Assembly (NCBI RefSeq): GCF_900129755.1
Contig: NZ_FQWT01000002.1
Location: 372,001 to 436,000 of the forward strand
From: Chryseobacterium oranimense
GTDB lineage: Bacteria > Bacteroidota > Bacteroidia > Flavobacteriales > Weeksellaceae
Direction: 5' to 3'
DNA length: 64,000 nt
The notes under the pieces: generated by a model
What the model saw: the letters and a program-made list of their open reading frames with translations, nothing else
Database searches by the model: none
What the model was told of the DNA's origin: nothing
Position numbers and translations under genes: made by a program
In this document: in pieces, positions 26,219 to 34,747 of the stretch
Layout: each line of letters starts with the position of its first letter
How positions within the stretch are numbered: the stretch's first letter is position 1

Positions 26219-27324
26219 TTGGCTCTTTTCAGATAAAGATACAGGGTAAGCGGGAAGAAAACCATATTGGGCAGCCACATCGCAACAGCAGGCGACAAGC
26301 TTTTGTTTTCCGAAACTACTTTCAAAGCTTCAAACGAGAAAACAAATACAAAGGCAAGGGAAATTCCTATAGCAAGATTGACACCAAGCCCTCCTCTTTT
26401 TTTCTGGGAAGCCAGAGAAAGCGCAAGAAACGTAAGGATAATAATAGAAACAGGCATGGATGTTCTCTGGTGAAACTCGTTAAGATAGGAGTTCAGGTTG
26501 CTGTTTCCTTTTTCTTTCTCTCTTTCGATAAATTTTATAAGTTCAGGTGTGGTTTTATTCTGCCCGAGAAGCTCATTCGGGAACAGTTCTTCAGGGGAAT
26601 GCCCGTAGCTCTTCCTGATTTCAACACCATTGCCTAGTTTTTCAGTATTATCTTTATTGATGGTCTTTTCCAGATAATTGGTAAGAATGAACTGTTTTTT
26701 TGCTTTATCCCAATATACTTCTGATGACTTGAGTTCATAAGTCATTTTCCTGGTCTTATCAAATTTCTGATACACAAAGCCTGAACCTCTGGTTTCCCTT
26801 TTATTCCAGGAGTTTACGAAAATGTATTCCATTTTGCTCAGCTGGGCAGATGCAGGACCTGTTCCCAGGATCTTCTCTTTATTGGCAGCATTATAGGTAT
26901 AGGCTTCCAATTCATTTTTCTTGATATTGGCCCATGGAAGCACCATATGGTTGACTAAAAGTGATATCAGGGCGATAAAAAGAGAAGTATACAGGTAAGG
27001 CTTTGCAAACCTGTGAAAGCTGGCTCCACTGCTGATTACAGCAACAATTTCTGTATTATTTGCCATTCTGGAGGTGAAATAAATCACGGAAATAAATACC
27101 AGGATGGAAAGGAAGGTCACCACAAGATTGATGATCCAGTAAGGATAGAAGTTGATCAGGAAGTACATTAAATCCAGCTTGGGATCCAGAGCTTTTGCGT
27201 TTTCTATCCTTGGGATTTTCTGCTGCACATCGATCACCAATACAACAATAGACAGCAATATCAGCATGAAACTGAAGGTTCCAAGGTATTTTTTAATGAT
27301 ATATCTGTCTATAATTTTAATCAT
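26212..27324 (-). CDS. LptF/LptG (YjgP/YjgQ) family permease
   Basis: A 370-residue protein starting IKIIDRYIIKKYLGTF, the typical family opening. Membrane segments lie at about 15-35, 57-80, 98-118, 290-310, 315-335 and 345-365, with a periplasmic beta-jellyroll domain between (about 130-270). LptF and LptG form the inner membrane half of the lipopolysaccharide exporter with LptB. This copy could be either LptF or LptG; no partner is visible nearby. It follows tgt by 13 bases and ends the operon that starts with the DPM1-like gene. Confidence 0.85.
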   Translation of the reverse strand: MIKIIDRYIIKKYLGTFSFMLILLSIVVLVIDVQQKIPRIENAKALDPKLDLMYFLINFYPYWIINLVVTFLSILVFISVIYFTSRMANNTEIVAVISSGASFHRFAKPYLYTSLFIALISLLVNHMVLPWANIKKNELEAYTYNAANKEKILGTGPASAQLSKMEYIFVNSWNKRETRGSGFVYQKFDKTRKMTYELKSSEVYWDKAKKQFILTNYLEKTINKDNTEKLGNGVEIRKSYGHSPEELFPNELLGQNKTTPELIKFIEREKEKGNSNLNSYLNEFHQRTSMPVSIIILTFLALSLASQKKRGGLGVNLAIGISLAFVFVFSFEALKVVSENKSLSPAVAMWLPNMVFFPLTLYLYLKRANQ

Positions 27325-27337
27325 GATCTATTTCTGT

Positions 27338-28468
27338 TTAAAGTCTTTGTCTCAGGACAGGCACTACAGATTTTTTCCATTCATAAAAGTCTCCGGCTAC
27401 AATATGCTCTCTTGCCACTTTCACAAGATCTAAATAAAATGCGAGGTTATGAACGGATGCAATCTGCTTGGCAAGATATTCTTTTGACACAAATAAATGG
27501 CGCAGATATGCTTTTGAATACTCTCTGTCTACATAACTTGTTCCAAACTCATCCAGAGGGGAAAAGTCACGCTTCCATTTTTCATTTTTAAGGTTCATCA
27601 CCCCCTGCCATGTGAAAAGCATTGCATTTCTTGCATTTCGGGTTGGCATTACACAGTCCATCATATCAATTCCAAGACCGATGGATTCAAGGATATTCCA
27701 GGGCGTTCCTACTCCCATCAGGTATCTTGGTTTGTCTTTTGGAAGAATATCCGTTACCTCATCGGTAATTCTATACATTTCTTCTTCCGGTTCGCCTACA
27801 GAAAGTCCTCCGATGGCATTTCCTTCTGCCCCGGCTTCAGAAATTACTTCAGCTGAGATTTTTCGCAGATCCGAATAGGTAGAACCCTGAACAATCGGGA
27901 ATAGTCTTTGCTTATGACCGTAAATCTCTTTGTTTTCTTCTGTCCAGTCAATACATCTTTTCAGCCAGCGGTGGGTAAGCTCCATGGATGATTTGGCCTG
28001 GTTATATTCGCAAGGGTAAGGGGTACATTCATCGAAAGCCATGAAAATATCTGCTCCGATCTGTCTCTGGATCTCCATAGATTTTTCCGGAGTAAACATA
28101 TGATAGCTTCCGTCGATGTGGGACTTGAATTTTACTCCTTCTTCGGACATTTTTCTGCTTTTGGAAAGCGAAAACACCTGGAAACCTCCTGAATCGGTAA
28201 GAATCGGCAGATCCCAGTTCATAAATTTGTGCAGTCCTCCCGCTTCCTGCATAATATCCATGGTAGGACGAAGATACAGGTGATAGGTATTCCCCAGGAT
28301 AATCTGGGCTTTAATGTCTTCTTTTAATTCTCTCTGATGAACGGTTTTTACACTCGCCACAGTTCCTACAGGCATAAAGATAGGAGTCTGAATCTTACCG
28401 TGGTCCGTAGTGAGCTCTCCTGCTCGTGCTTTTCCCTCAGAGGTTTTTTCTATATTAAAAAATTTCAT
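27338..28468 (-). CDS. tgt: tRNA-guanine transglycosylase
   Basis: A 376-residue enzyme that exchanges guanine for the preQ1 base at position 34 of tRNAs with GUN anticodons. Motifs are clear: TPIFMPVGTVASVKTV, GNTYHLYLRP, the active-site LTDSGGFQVFSL (nucleophile and recognition Asp), FDECTPYP, GGLSVGEP and DCVMPTRNAR. The usual C-terminal CxCxxC zinc cluster is less obvious here: the final part runs YVDREYSKAYLRHLFVSKE with no cysteines visible, which is a variation seen in Bacteroidota Tgt. The gene lies 60 bases after DUF4296 in the same operon. Confidence 0.94.
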   Translation of the reverse strand: MKFFNIEKTSEGKARAGELTTDHGKIQTPIFMPVGTVASVKTVHQRELKEDIKAQIILGNTYHLYLRPTMDIMQEAGGLHKFMNWDLPILTDSGGFQVFSLSKSRKMSEEGVKFKSHIDGSYHMFTPEKSMEIQRQIGADIFMAFDECTPYPCEYNQAKSSMELTHRWLKRCIDWTEENKEIYGHKQRLFPIVQGSTYSDLRKISAEVISEAGAEGNAIGGLSVGEPEEEMYRITDEVTDILPKDKPRYLMGVGTPWNILESIGLGIDMMDCVMPTRNARNAMLFTWQGVMNLKNEKWKRDFSPLDEFGTSYVDREYSKAYLRHLFVSKEYLAKQIASVHNLAFYLDLVKVAREHIVAGDFYEWKKSVVPVLRQRL

Positions 28469-28527
28469 TCGTATATTCTTTTATTTCAACGGCGCTGTAC
28501 CGGACAGAGCTCGTTTCCGCATCATTG

Positions 28528-28896
28528 TTATCTGTTGAAAACGGGTGTGCTTCCGTTTTTTTTCAGTTTATCCTGGATATATTGATCTGCTTTCGGATCT
28601 TTTTTCACTACTATTTTCTGTGCATCCTCCGCAATATCCTTCATTTTGTCTTTAATGACATAATATTTAAAACTTTCTATAAAATCCTGCGATTTTATAT
28701 TGTGTGCTTTGAGTACAAATCTTGTTCCTGCTTCTAGATTTTTGTTCGGGTATACAATAACCGCCTGATCCGTTATAGAAAGATCGGCCAGGATTTCGGC
28801 CATCTTATCGGGCTCGATCAGGTTTTTGGGCTTGTCGATATAGTCGCCGCATGAGAACATGCACAGCATAACGAAAATGAAGATCAGCTTTTTCAT
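28528..28896 (-). CDS. DUF4296 lipoprotein
   Basis: The ATG at 28896 overlaps the stop of the upstream glycosyltransferase gene in an ATGA, and it begins a lipoprotein signal (MKKLIFIFVMLCMFSCGDY, lipid Cys at 17). The protein has 122 residues. The DUF4296 core is visible in LIEPDKMAEILADLSITDQAV and the helical SFKYYVIKDKMKDIAEDAQKI. These Bacteroidota envelope lipoproteins have no known function. Gene order here (DPM1-like, DUF4296, tgt, LptF/G) links it to envelope biogenesis. Confidence 0.78.
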   Translation of the reverse strand: MKKLIFIFVMLCMFSCGDYIDKPKNLIEPDKMAEILADLSITDQAVIVYPNKNLEAGTRFVLKAHNIKSQDFIESFKYYVIKDKMKDIAEDAQKIVVKKDPKADQYIQDKLKKNGSTPVFNR

Positions 28897-29609
28897 AATC
28901 TGTTGATTATTGATTTCCATTTTAAATTTAAAACTCCAAACACGGCTTCATGAATAATGCCCCCGTTCATTTTGCTCTCTCCTAAAATTCTGTTGGTAAA
29001 TATAATAGGAACTTCCACAATTTTAAAACCTTTTTTAAAGGCACGGAATTTCATTTCAATCTGGAAACCGTAACCTTTCAGTTTTACATTATCTAATCCT
29101 ATTTCTTCTAAAACTTTCCTGGAAAAACAGACAAATCCTGCCGTGGTATCATGAATGGGAAGTCCCAGAATAAACCGGACATATTTGGAGGCAAAATAAG
29201 ACAGCAATACCCGTCCCATAGGCCAGTTCACCACATTTACGCCTTTAGAATAACGAGATCCGATCGCCATATCCGCATTCAAGCAGGCTTCAAAAAGCTT
29301 AGGCAGATCATTCGGGTTATGTGAAAAATCGGCATCCATTTCAAAAATATAGTCATATTTGTTCTCGATGGCCCATTTAAAACCATGAATATAGGCTTTT
29401 CCCAAACCGTCTTTCACATGTCTCACCGAAAGATGAAGATGATGAGGAAACTTTTTTTGCAGCTCCCTTACGATATCAGCTGTTCCATCCGGAGAAGAAT
29501 CATCCACAACTAAAATATGAAAGTCGTCCTCCAATGCAAAAACCGCGGAAATAATATTTTCAATATTTTCCTTTTCGTTATAGGTAGGGATAATGACGAG
29601 TTTTTTCAT
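28893..29609 (-). CDS. Polyprenol monophosphomannose synthase-like glycosyltransferase (GT2, DPM1-like)
   Basis: The open frame reaches 29654, but the ATG at 29609 (MKKLVIIPTYNEKENIENII) gives the normal GT2 start and lies just after a TATCTTTG -7 box (29619-29626, minus strand). The protein has 238 residues. Motifs: VVDDSSPDGTADIV for nucleotide binding, EMDADFSHNPNDLPKL with the metal-binding DAD, GSRYSKG, the HDTTAGFVCFSR segment and a terminal EVPIIFTNRILGESKM. DPM1-like enzymes move mannose or another sugar from a nucleotide to polyprenyl phosphate at the cytoplasmic membrane face. Confidence 0.87.
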   Translation of the reverse strand: MKKLVIIPTYNEKENIENIISAVFALEDDFHILVVDDSSPDGTADIVRELQKKFPHHLHLSVRHVKDGLGKAYIHGFKWAIENKYDYIFEMDADFSHNPNDLPKLFEACLNADMAIGSRYSKGVNVVNWPMGRVLLSYFASKYVRFILGLPIHDTTAGFVCFSRKVLEEIGLDNVKLKGYGFQIEMKFRAFKKGFKIVEVPIIFTNRILGESKMNGGIIHEAVFGVLNLKWKSIINRL

Positions 29610-29687
29610 TTCAGTTTGCAAAGATAGTTTATTTAACCTTTTTATTTTATACAAAATAATCTATAATTTTGCAAAAAAATATTCCTT

Positions 29688-30356
29688 TTGCTGTTATCAC
29701 AAAATTTCATAAACCATGTAAGGATACCTGAGAATAATGACTGGGTAATCTTTATTTTGATAGGATGCATATTCTTATATGTTTTCATGATGAACATTAT
29801 CGAAAGAGATGCCAGCCTGAAAGATTTTCTGCTTCAGAAATATTTTGATGCCAGCAATAACCTTCCGAGCTGGATGATCACTTCTTGTGTAACCGCGCTT
29901 ACTTTATCTGCCTTACTTTCACAATACATTCCTATAGTCCCAAAATATATAAATGATTTGCATATTTTCGGATATCAGCTAAATAAATTCGGATATACTT
30001 TACTGGCGGTTATATTTTTTTATGGCTCAAAATCGGCATTGGGGTTTTTATTTTACCAAAGTATAGGTGACGGCAGAAAATGGCCTGTTTTTTATTTTAC
30101 CTCCACAAAATTTTACTTTATTTTATCATTTTTACTGATAATTTTGTGTGTAACCCACTATTATTTCCCCGTAGACAGAAATAAAATATTTTTATACTAT
30201 TTCGGATTCTTTGCATTTGTCGCGGTTTTTAAGATTTTCTTCTATTTGTTTCACAAAAACAACATACTTCCCGAAAAATGGTATTATAAATTTTTGTATA
30301 TTTGCACCCTCCAAATCGCACCTTTATTGCTGCTTTGGAAGTTGTTATTTTTTTAA
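29688..30356 (+). CDS. DUF4271 family membrane protein
   Basis: A 222-residue protein with about six membrane segments: 20-36, 64-80, 102-120, 140-158, 165-183 and 200-218. The DUF4271 order fits (DASLKDFLLQKYFDASNN, then FGYTLLAVIFFYGSKSALG). No ATG is available near the N-terminus; the frame begins with TTG at 29688, 17 bases after a TAATTTTG box (29664-29671), so a TTG start is the best reading. It is followed after 9 bases by hemD, a pairing I recall as common in Bacteroidota. Its function is unknown. Confidence 0.78.
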   Translation: MLLSQNFINHVRIPENNDWVIFILIGCIFLYVFMMNIIERDASLKDFLLQKYFDASNNLPSWMITSCVTALTLSALLSQYIPIVPKYINDLHIFGYQLNKFGYTLLAVIFFYGSKSALGFLFYQSIGDGRKWPVFYFTSTKFYFILSFLLIILCVTHYYFPVDRNKIFLYYFGFFAFVAVFKIFFYLFHKNNILPEKWYYKFLYICTLQIAPLLLLWKLLFF

Positions 30357-30365
30357 TAAAAGTCA

Positions 30366-31109
30366 ATGATGAGAATAAAGTCTATATTGGTTTCTCAACC
30401 AGCGCCTAGTGAGTCTTCTCCATATCTGGATATAGCAAAGAAGGAAAAAATAAAGATTGATTTCCGTCCTTTCATCCACGTCGAAGGAGTTGACAACAAA
30501 GAACTCAGAACTCAGAAGATAGATCTGACGCAGTTTACCGGGATTATTTTCACCAGCAAAAATGCGATAGACCATTACTTCAGACTTGCCGAAGAACTGC
30601 GTTTTGCCGTTCCGGATACGATGAGATACATCTGCCAGTCTGAGGCGATTGCCAACTATCTTCAGAAACATATTGTTTATAGAAAGAGAAAGATCAGCTT
30701 TGGGGAGAAAAACTTCTCGGACCTTCTGCCTCTGTTTAAAAAATTCCCGACTGAAAAATACCTTCTGCCATCTTCAGATGTCTTAAGCCCGGATATTGTG
30801 AAAACAATGGAAACGGCCAATGTAGACTGGACAAGAGCAATCATGTACAGAACGGTATGCAGCGATCTTACGGATATCAATGCCAAGGATTATGATATGC
30901 TGATCTTTTTCAGCCCGCAGGGAATCAAATCTCTTCAGCAGAACTTTCCGGACTTCAAACAAGAGGAAACAAAAATCGGTGTTTTCGGAAATACGACTTT
31001 AGCTGCAGCGGAAGAAGCAGGCTTAAAGGTAGATCTTATGGCTCCTACAAAGGAAACCCCATCGATGACTATGGCCCTTGAAAAGTACATTAAAGCACTT
31101 CATAAATAG
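30366..31109 (+). CDS. hemD: Uroporphyrinogen-III synthase
   Basis: A 247-residue cytoplasmic protein of the diverged HemD family. It begins with two possible ATG codons (30366 and 30369). Visible elements are ILVSQPAP near the start, FTGIIFTSKNAIDHYF, a bilobal layout joined by RKRKISFGEKNFSDLLP, MLIFFSPQGIKSL, then IGVFGNTTLAAAEEAGLKVDLMAPTKETPSM. It cyclises hydroxymethylbilane with inversion of ring D for haem synthesis. It sits downstream of DUF4271 with a terminator after it. Confidence 0.88.
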   Translation: MMRIKSILVSQPAPSESSPYLDIAKKEKIKIDFRPFIHVEGVDNKELRTQKIDLTQFTGIIFTSKNAIDHYFRLAEELRFAVPDTMRYICQSEAIANYLQKHIVYRKRKISFGEKNFSDLLPLFKKFPTEKYLLPSSDVLSPDIVKTMETANVDWTRAIMYRTVCSDLTDINAKDYDMLIFFSPQGIKSLQQNFPDFKQEETKIGVFGNTTLAAAEEAGLKVDLMAPTKETPSMTMALEKYIKALHK

Positions 31110-31131
31110 TCTTTACTATCAAGATAAAAAC

Positions 31132-31168
31132 AGCCGTCTTTTCAATACAGGGAAGATGGCTTTTTTTT
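31132..31168 (+). terminator. Terminator after hemD
   Basis: AGCCGTCTT and AAGATGGCT form a 9-bp stem with one wobble around a 12-base loop, followed by TTTTTTT. It lies 22 bases after the stop. Confidence 0.75.
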
Positions 31169-31275
31169 AACTAAATTTGAACAAAAATTAATATTGAATA
31201 AATACCATCAATAATTCTCAAAAAAAGAAAAAACTGAAAGGTATATCCACCAAGCCCATAAATTAAAATATTTAA

Positions 31276-33324
31276 ATGAAAGCTCCACAGGCAAAAAAAA
31301 TAGAAAAAATACTGGAAATACACGGCGATAGAAGAATTGACAATTATTTCTGGCTTAATGAAAGAGAAAATCCTGAAGTCATAAAATACCTTGAAGAGGA
31401 GAATGCCTACGAAGAGCATATGATGAAAGATACGGAAGCTTTTCAGGAAGAGCTTTTCGAAGAAATGAAAGCCCGTTATAAAAAAGACGATGAATCTCTT
31501 CCTTATTTCTTTAACGGATACTGGTACATTGTACGCTATGAAGAAGGAAAAGAATATCCGATCTTCTGCAGAAAGCATAAAAGTCTGGACAATTCCGAAG
31601 AAATTATCGTTGACGTTAATATTTTAGCGGAAGGCGAAACTTATTTTGAAGTAGGAAGTGTTGCCGTTTCTCCGGATAATAAGCTGGTTTCTTTTTCTTC
31701 AGACAATATAAGCCGCAGAATCTATACCATTAATTTTAAAAATCTTGTAACCGGAGAAATTTTCCCGGACCAGATTCACAATACTACAGGAAAAGCTGTC
31801 TGGGCAAATGACAATGAACACGTTTTCTACATCAGAAAAGATGAAAGCCTGCGCGCTTTTCAGGTTTATCGTCATAAACTGGGCACTGATTCCGCAGATG
31901 ACGTTCTGATTTTTCATGAAGAAGATGATACTTTTGATGTGAATGTTTTCAAAACAAAGTCGATGGAGTACATCTTCATTGCAAGCTCAAGCACTATTTC
32001 GGATGAGCACAGATTCATTCCTGCAGACAATGTTTTTGCAGAGTGGAAAATAATTCAGCCCCGAATAGATGATCTGGAATATTCGGTAGAACATTTCGAA
32101 GATGAATTCTACATTATCACCAATGCAGATGGTGCGACCAATTTCAAGATCGTAAAGACCAAAATCAACAACTGCGGAATGGAAAACTGGGTAGACGTTA
32201 TTCCGCACCGCGCTGAAGTTCTCCTGGAAGGCTTTGAAATTTTCAGAGATTATCTTGTCCTTGAGGAAAGAGAAGAAGGGCTTCTGCAGATCAAAATCAT
32301 TGATGAGAAAACCCAGGAAGCCTACTACCTTCCTTTTTCTGATCCTACCTATACAGCTTACATAGGAATCAATATGGAGTTTGATACGGAAGTCCTTCGT
32401 TATGGCTATACATCGCTGACACAGCCAAGCTCCACGTATGAATATAACATGAAGGAGAAAACCTCTCAGCTTCTGAAACAACAGGAAGTGCTTGGAGGAA
32501 AATTCTTGCCTGAGAATTATATTTCCGAAAGGATCTGGGCCGAATCCAGAGATGGGGAGACAAGAATTCCTATTTCCCTGGTTTATCATAAAGATACCAA
32601 GAAATCTGCAGATACTCCATTGCTTTTATATGGTTACGGAAGTTATGGACATACCGTGGATGCAAGTTTTTCCAATGTAAGACTTTCCATTCTAGACAGA
32701 GGATTCATTTATGCTATTGCTCACATCCGTGGTGGAGAATACCTGGGAAGAGAATGGTATGAGGACGGAAAAATGCTTTATAAGAAAAACACTTTCTTTG
32801 ATTTTATTGATGCCGGAAAGCATTTAATTAAGGAAAACTACACATCTTCACAACATATGTATGCGATGGGTGGAAGTGCCGGCGGACTTCTTGTGGGAGC
32901 TGTGGTTAATTATGAACCAAAGCTTTTTAACGGAATTGTAGCACAGGTTCCTTTTGTAGATGTGGTGACCACAATGCTGGATGAAACCATTCCGTTGACA
33001 ACCGGTGAATATGATGAATGGGGAAACCCGAATGACAAGGAATATTATCAGTACATGAAAGAATATTCTCCCTATGACAATGTAGAAGCGAAAGATTATC
33101 CTCATATGCTGATCACAACAGGTCTTCATGATTCCCAGGTACAATACTGGGAACCTGCAAAATGGACTGCAAAACTGAGAGAGCTGAAAACAGATAACAA
33201 TCTTTTATTATTCAAAACGGATATGAGCTCAGGCCACGGCGGGGCCAGCGGAAGATTTGAATCCCTGAAAGAAGATGCGCTGGAATATGCGTTTCTTTTA
33301 ATGATTGACAAAAAAATAAATTAA
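31276..33324 (+). CDS. ptrB: Oligopeptidase B-like S9 serine peptidase
   Basis: A 682-residue S9A enzyme with no signal peptide. The opening (KIEKILEIHGDRRIDNYFWLNERENPEVIKYL) is characteristic of oligopeptidase B. Residues about 70-400 form the seven-bladed propeller that gates the active site, and 410-682 the alpha/beta hydrolase. The catalytic triad is visible: Ser in MGGSAGGLL, Asp in GLHDSQV and His in SSGHGGASG. It cleaves short peptides after basic residues, probably in the cytoplasm or periplasm. Two small genes follow closely on the same strand. Confidence 0.88.
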   Translation: MKAPQAKKIEKILEIHGDRRIDNYFWLNERENPEVIKYLEEENAYEEHMMKDTEAFQEELFEEMKARYKKDDESLPYFFNGYWYIVRYEEGKEYPIFCRKHKSLDNSEEIIVDVNILAEGETYFEVGSVAVSPDNKLVSFSSDNISRRIYTINFKNLVTGEIFPDQIHNTTGKAVWANDNEHVFYIRKDESLRAFQVYRHKLGTDSADDVLIFHEEDDTFDVNVFKTKSMEYIFIASSSTISDEHRFIPADNVFAEWKIIQPRIDDLEYSVEHFEDEFYIITNADGATNFKIVKTKINNCGMENWVDVIPHRAEVLLEGFEIFRDYLVLEEREEGLLQIKIIDEKTQEAYYLPFSDPTYTAYIGINMEFDTEVLRYGYTSLTQPSSTYEYNMKEKTSQLLKQQEVLGGKFLPENYISERIWAESRDGETRIPISLVYHKDTKKSADTPLLLYGYGSYGHTVDASFSNVRLSILDRGFIYAIAHIRGGEYLGREWYEDGKMLYKKNTFFDFIDAGKHLIKENYTSSQHMYAMGGSAGGLLVGAVVNYEPKLFNGIVAQVPFVDVVTTMLDETIPLTTGEYDEWGNPNDKEYYQYMKEYSPYDNVEAKDYPHMLITTGLHDSQVQYWEPAKWTAKLRELKTDNNLLLFKTDMSSGHGGASGRFESLKEDALEYAFLLMIDKKIN

Positions 33325-33349
33325 TTTTCTGCTTTAAAAACACAAAACC

Positions 33350-33538
33350 ATGTTACTATTAAGTTTCCTTGCAATAACCATTATTTATTATCTGATACAG
33401 AAAGATAAGATCCGAAGAGCAGAAAAACGGGAACTTTTTAAAGAAAAGCAGGAAGAGAAACTTCAGCAGCTTCTTAAAAAAGCAAGAGAAGAAGATGCAA
33501 AAAAGCTGAAGATAATAAATGACAAATATTATGAATGA
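33350..33538 (+). CDS. Small single-pass membrane protein with charged helix
   Basis: A 62-residue protein: one N-terminal membrane segment (residues 2-16, LLLSFLAITIIYYLI) followed by a strongly charged helix (KDKIRRAEKRELFKEKQEEKLQQLLKKAREEDAKK) that should be an amphipathic coiled coil. I do not know the family. It lies 25 bases after oligopeptidase B and overlaps the next gene by 8 bases, which argues that it is real and translationally coupled. Confidence 0.5.
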   Translation: MLLLSFLAITIIYYLIQKDKIRRAEKRELFKEKQEEKLQQLLKKAREEDAKKLKIINDKYYE

Positions 33539-33872
33539 GTCCGAATACTGGCAAAAAATAGAACAGTTCTTTATAGAAAATTTTGACACCGAAAAAAATG
33601 CACCCATTGAAACCTATTTGTTTTTAATAGGTCTTCAGGAGCTGGGAAGCGGTCAGCAGAAATATACGAAAGATGATAAGGTGAATTTAATCCATATCGC
33701 GGTTTGCAGACTGCTGGAACCTTTTGGATATTATAAATTCACCCATTATGATGATGACGGATATCCACATTTTGACAAACTGGAAGAGCTTCCGGAACTA
33801 AAGCCAAACGAACAGTCTCTTCTGATGAAAAAAGCAATTATCCAGTATTTTCAGGAAGAAGATCTTATTTGA
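33531..33872 (+). CDS. Conserved-looking hypothetical cytoplasmic protein
   Basis: The frame opens at 33519, but the ATG at 33531 (MNESEYWQKIEQFF) gives a tight 8-base overlap with the upstream stop and is preferred. The 113-residue protein is acidic and mainly helical, with ETYLFLIGLQELGSG, a HIAVCRLLEPFGYYKF segment and a HYDDDGYPHFDKLEELP patch. I cannot assign a function. Its position in the ptrB transcript is the only clue. Confidence 0.55.
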   Translation: MNESEYWQKIEQFFIENFDTEKNAPIETYLFLIGLQELGSGQQKYTKDDKVNLIHIAVCRLLEPFGYYKFTHYDDDGYPHFDKLEELPELKPNEQSLLMKKAIIQYFQEEDLI

Positions 33873-33884
33873 TAAGGTTAAATC

Positions 33885-34066
33885 AATTTTAGAATTTGAA
33901 AATGAGCTAATTTGAAAATTGGGTGACGGTTATTTATTAAATGAATTTCTTAATTCCGAAAGCAAAAAGACAGATTAATCTGCCTTATAAATTTCTAAAG
34001 AATACTATGATTTGAACCAAGCACAAAGCCGTTCTCAAATTAACTCATTTTCAAATTCTCAAATTA
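33885..34066. repeat. MITE-like repeat, family C
   Basis: An element of about 180 bp whose arms, 33891-33918 and 34032-34059, are inverted copies matching at 26 of 28 positions. The shared word is GAATTTGAAAATGAG followed by YTAATTTGA. The central part is AT-rich and non-coding. The right arm runs into the stop codon of the SRPBCC gene at 34064-34066, so it occupies the whole gap between two converging genes. Confidence 0.65.
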
Positions 34067-34546
34067 AATAACTTCTTCAAGCTGTGTCAGACCCATTTTA
34101 AATCCCTCTTCAAATCCCATTTCCAGCTGTTGCTTCATAGCTTCAGATGTTGGAAAGTGAATATTGATCGTCACTTTTGTACCTTCTTCCACTCCTGTGA
34201 ATCCGAACAGCCATTTAGACTGTGCAAAATCTTCATTGATGTTTCCGTTTTCGTCACAGAAAGCATCTACTCCATCAAAGCTCCGGTGCTCCATAATTTC
34301 ACCGTAATTTACTTTTGCATAATGCCTTTCCCCTTCCGGACCAACCATTGAATACAGCCAGGTTCCTCCATCTTTGAAGTCCTGTGTTTTGGTTTCACAT
34401 TTCCAGGGTTTCGGAGCCCACCATTGATCCAATAATTCGGATTTGGTAAAATAATCCCATACTTTTGAAACATCAGCATCATATATTTTCATGACATATA
34501 CGCTGTTCGAATCAAAATCTTTGTTAAAAATGATATCAGATTCCAT
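34064..34546 (-). CDS. SRPBCC (AHSA1/START-like) domain protein
   Basis: A 160-residue protein with the AHSA1-type hot-dog-like cavity fold: VWDYFTKSELLDQWWAPKPWKCETKTQDFKDGGTWLYSMVGPEG and a C-terminal amphipathic helix (EMGFEEGFKMGLTQLEEVI). Members bind small hydrophobic ligands or act as stress-related co-factors; the ligand is unknown. It is a monocistronic gene on the minus strand, bounded by repeat family C. Confidence 0.83.
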   Translation of the reverse strand: MESDIIFNKDFDSNSVYVMKIYDADVSKVWDYFTKSELLDQWWAPKPWKCETKTQDFKDGGTWLYSMVGPEGERHYAKVNYGEIMEHRSFDGVDAFCDENGNINEDFAQSKWLFGFTGVEEGTKVTINIHFPTSEAMKQQLEMGFEEGFKMGLTQLEEVI

Positions 34547-34747
34547 AAATAATTATTTTTATTAAAGCTAGGTATTTAAACGTTTACAGGACTTTCCATA
34601 GGACAAGTTATTTTAAATTCATAAATAATTGTTAAAAAACTCCCTTTTAAGAAAAATTATACAATTTTTTGGCTCGTTTTTTGTTTATGAAGTCTTAAAA
34701 TAATTAATTTTAACATTCATTTTCCCCAAATATATTAAAATCAAATA

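Noticed and set aside
31987-32589. 200-codon minus-strand frame inside oligopeptidase B
   Set aside because: Shadow of the propeller-coding region; the plus-strand protein has complete family motifs.
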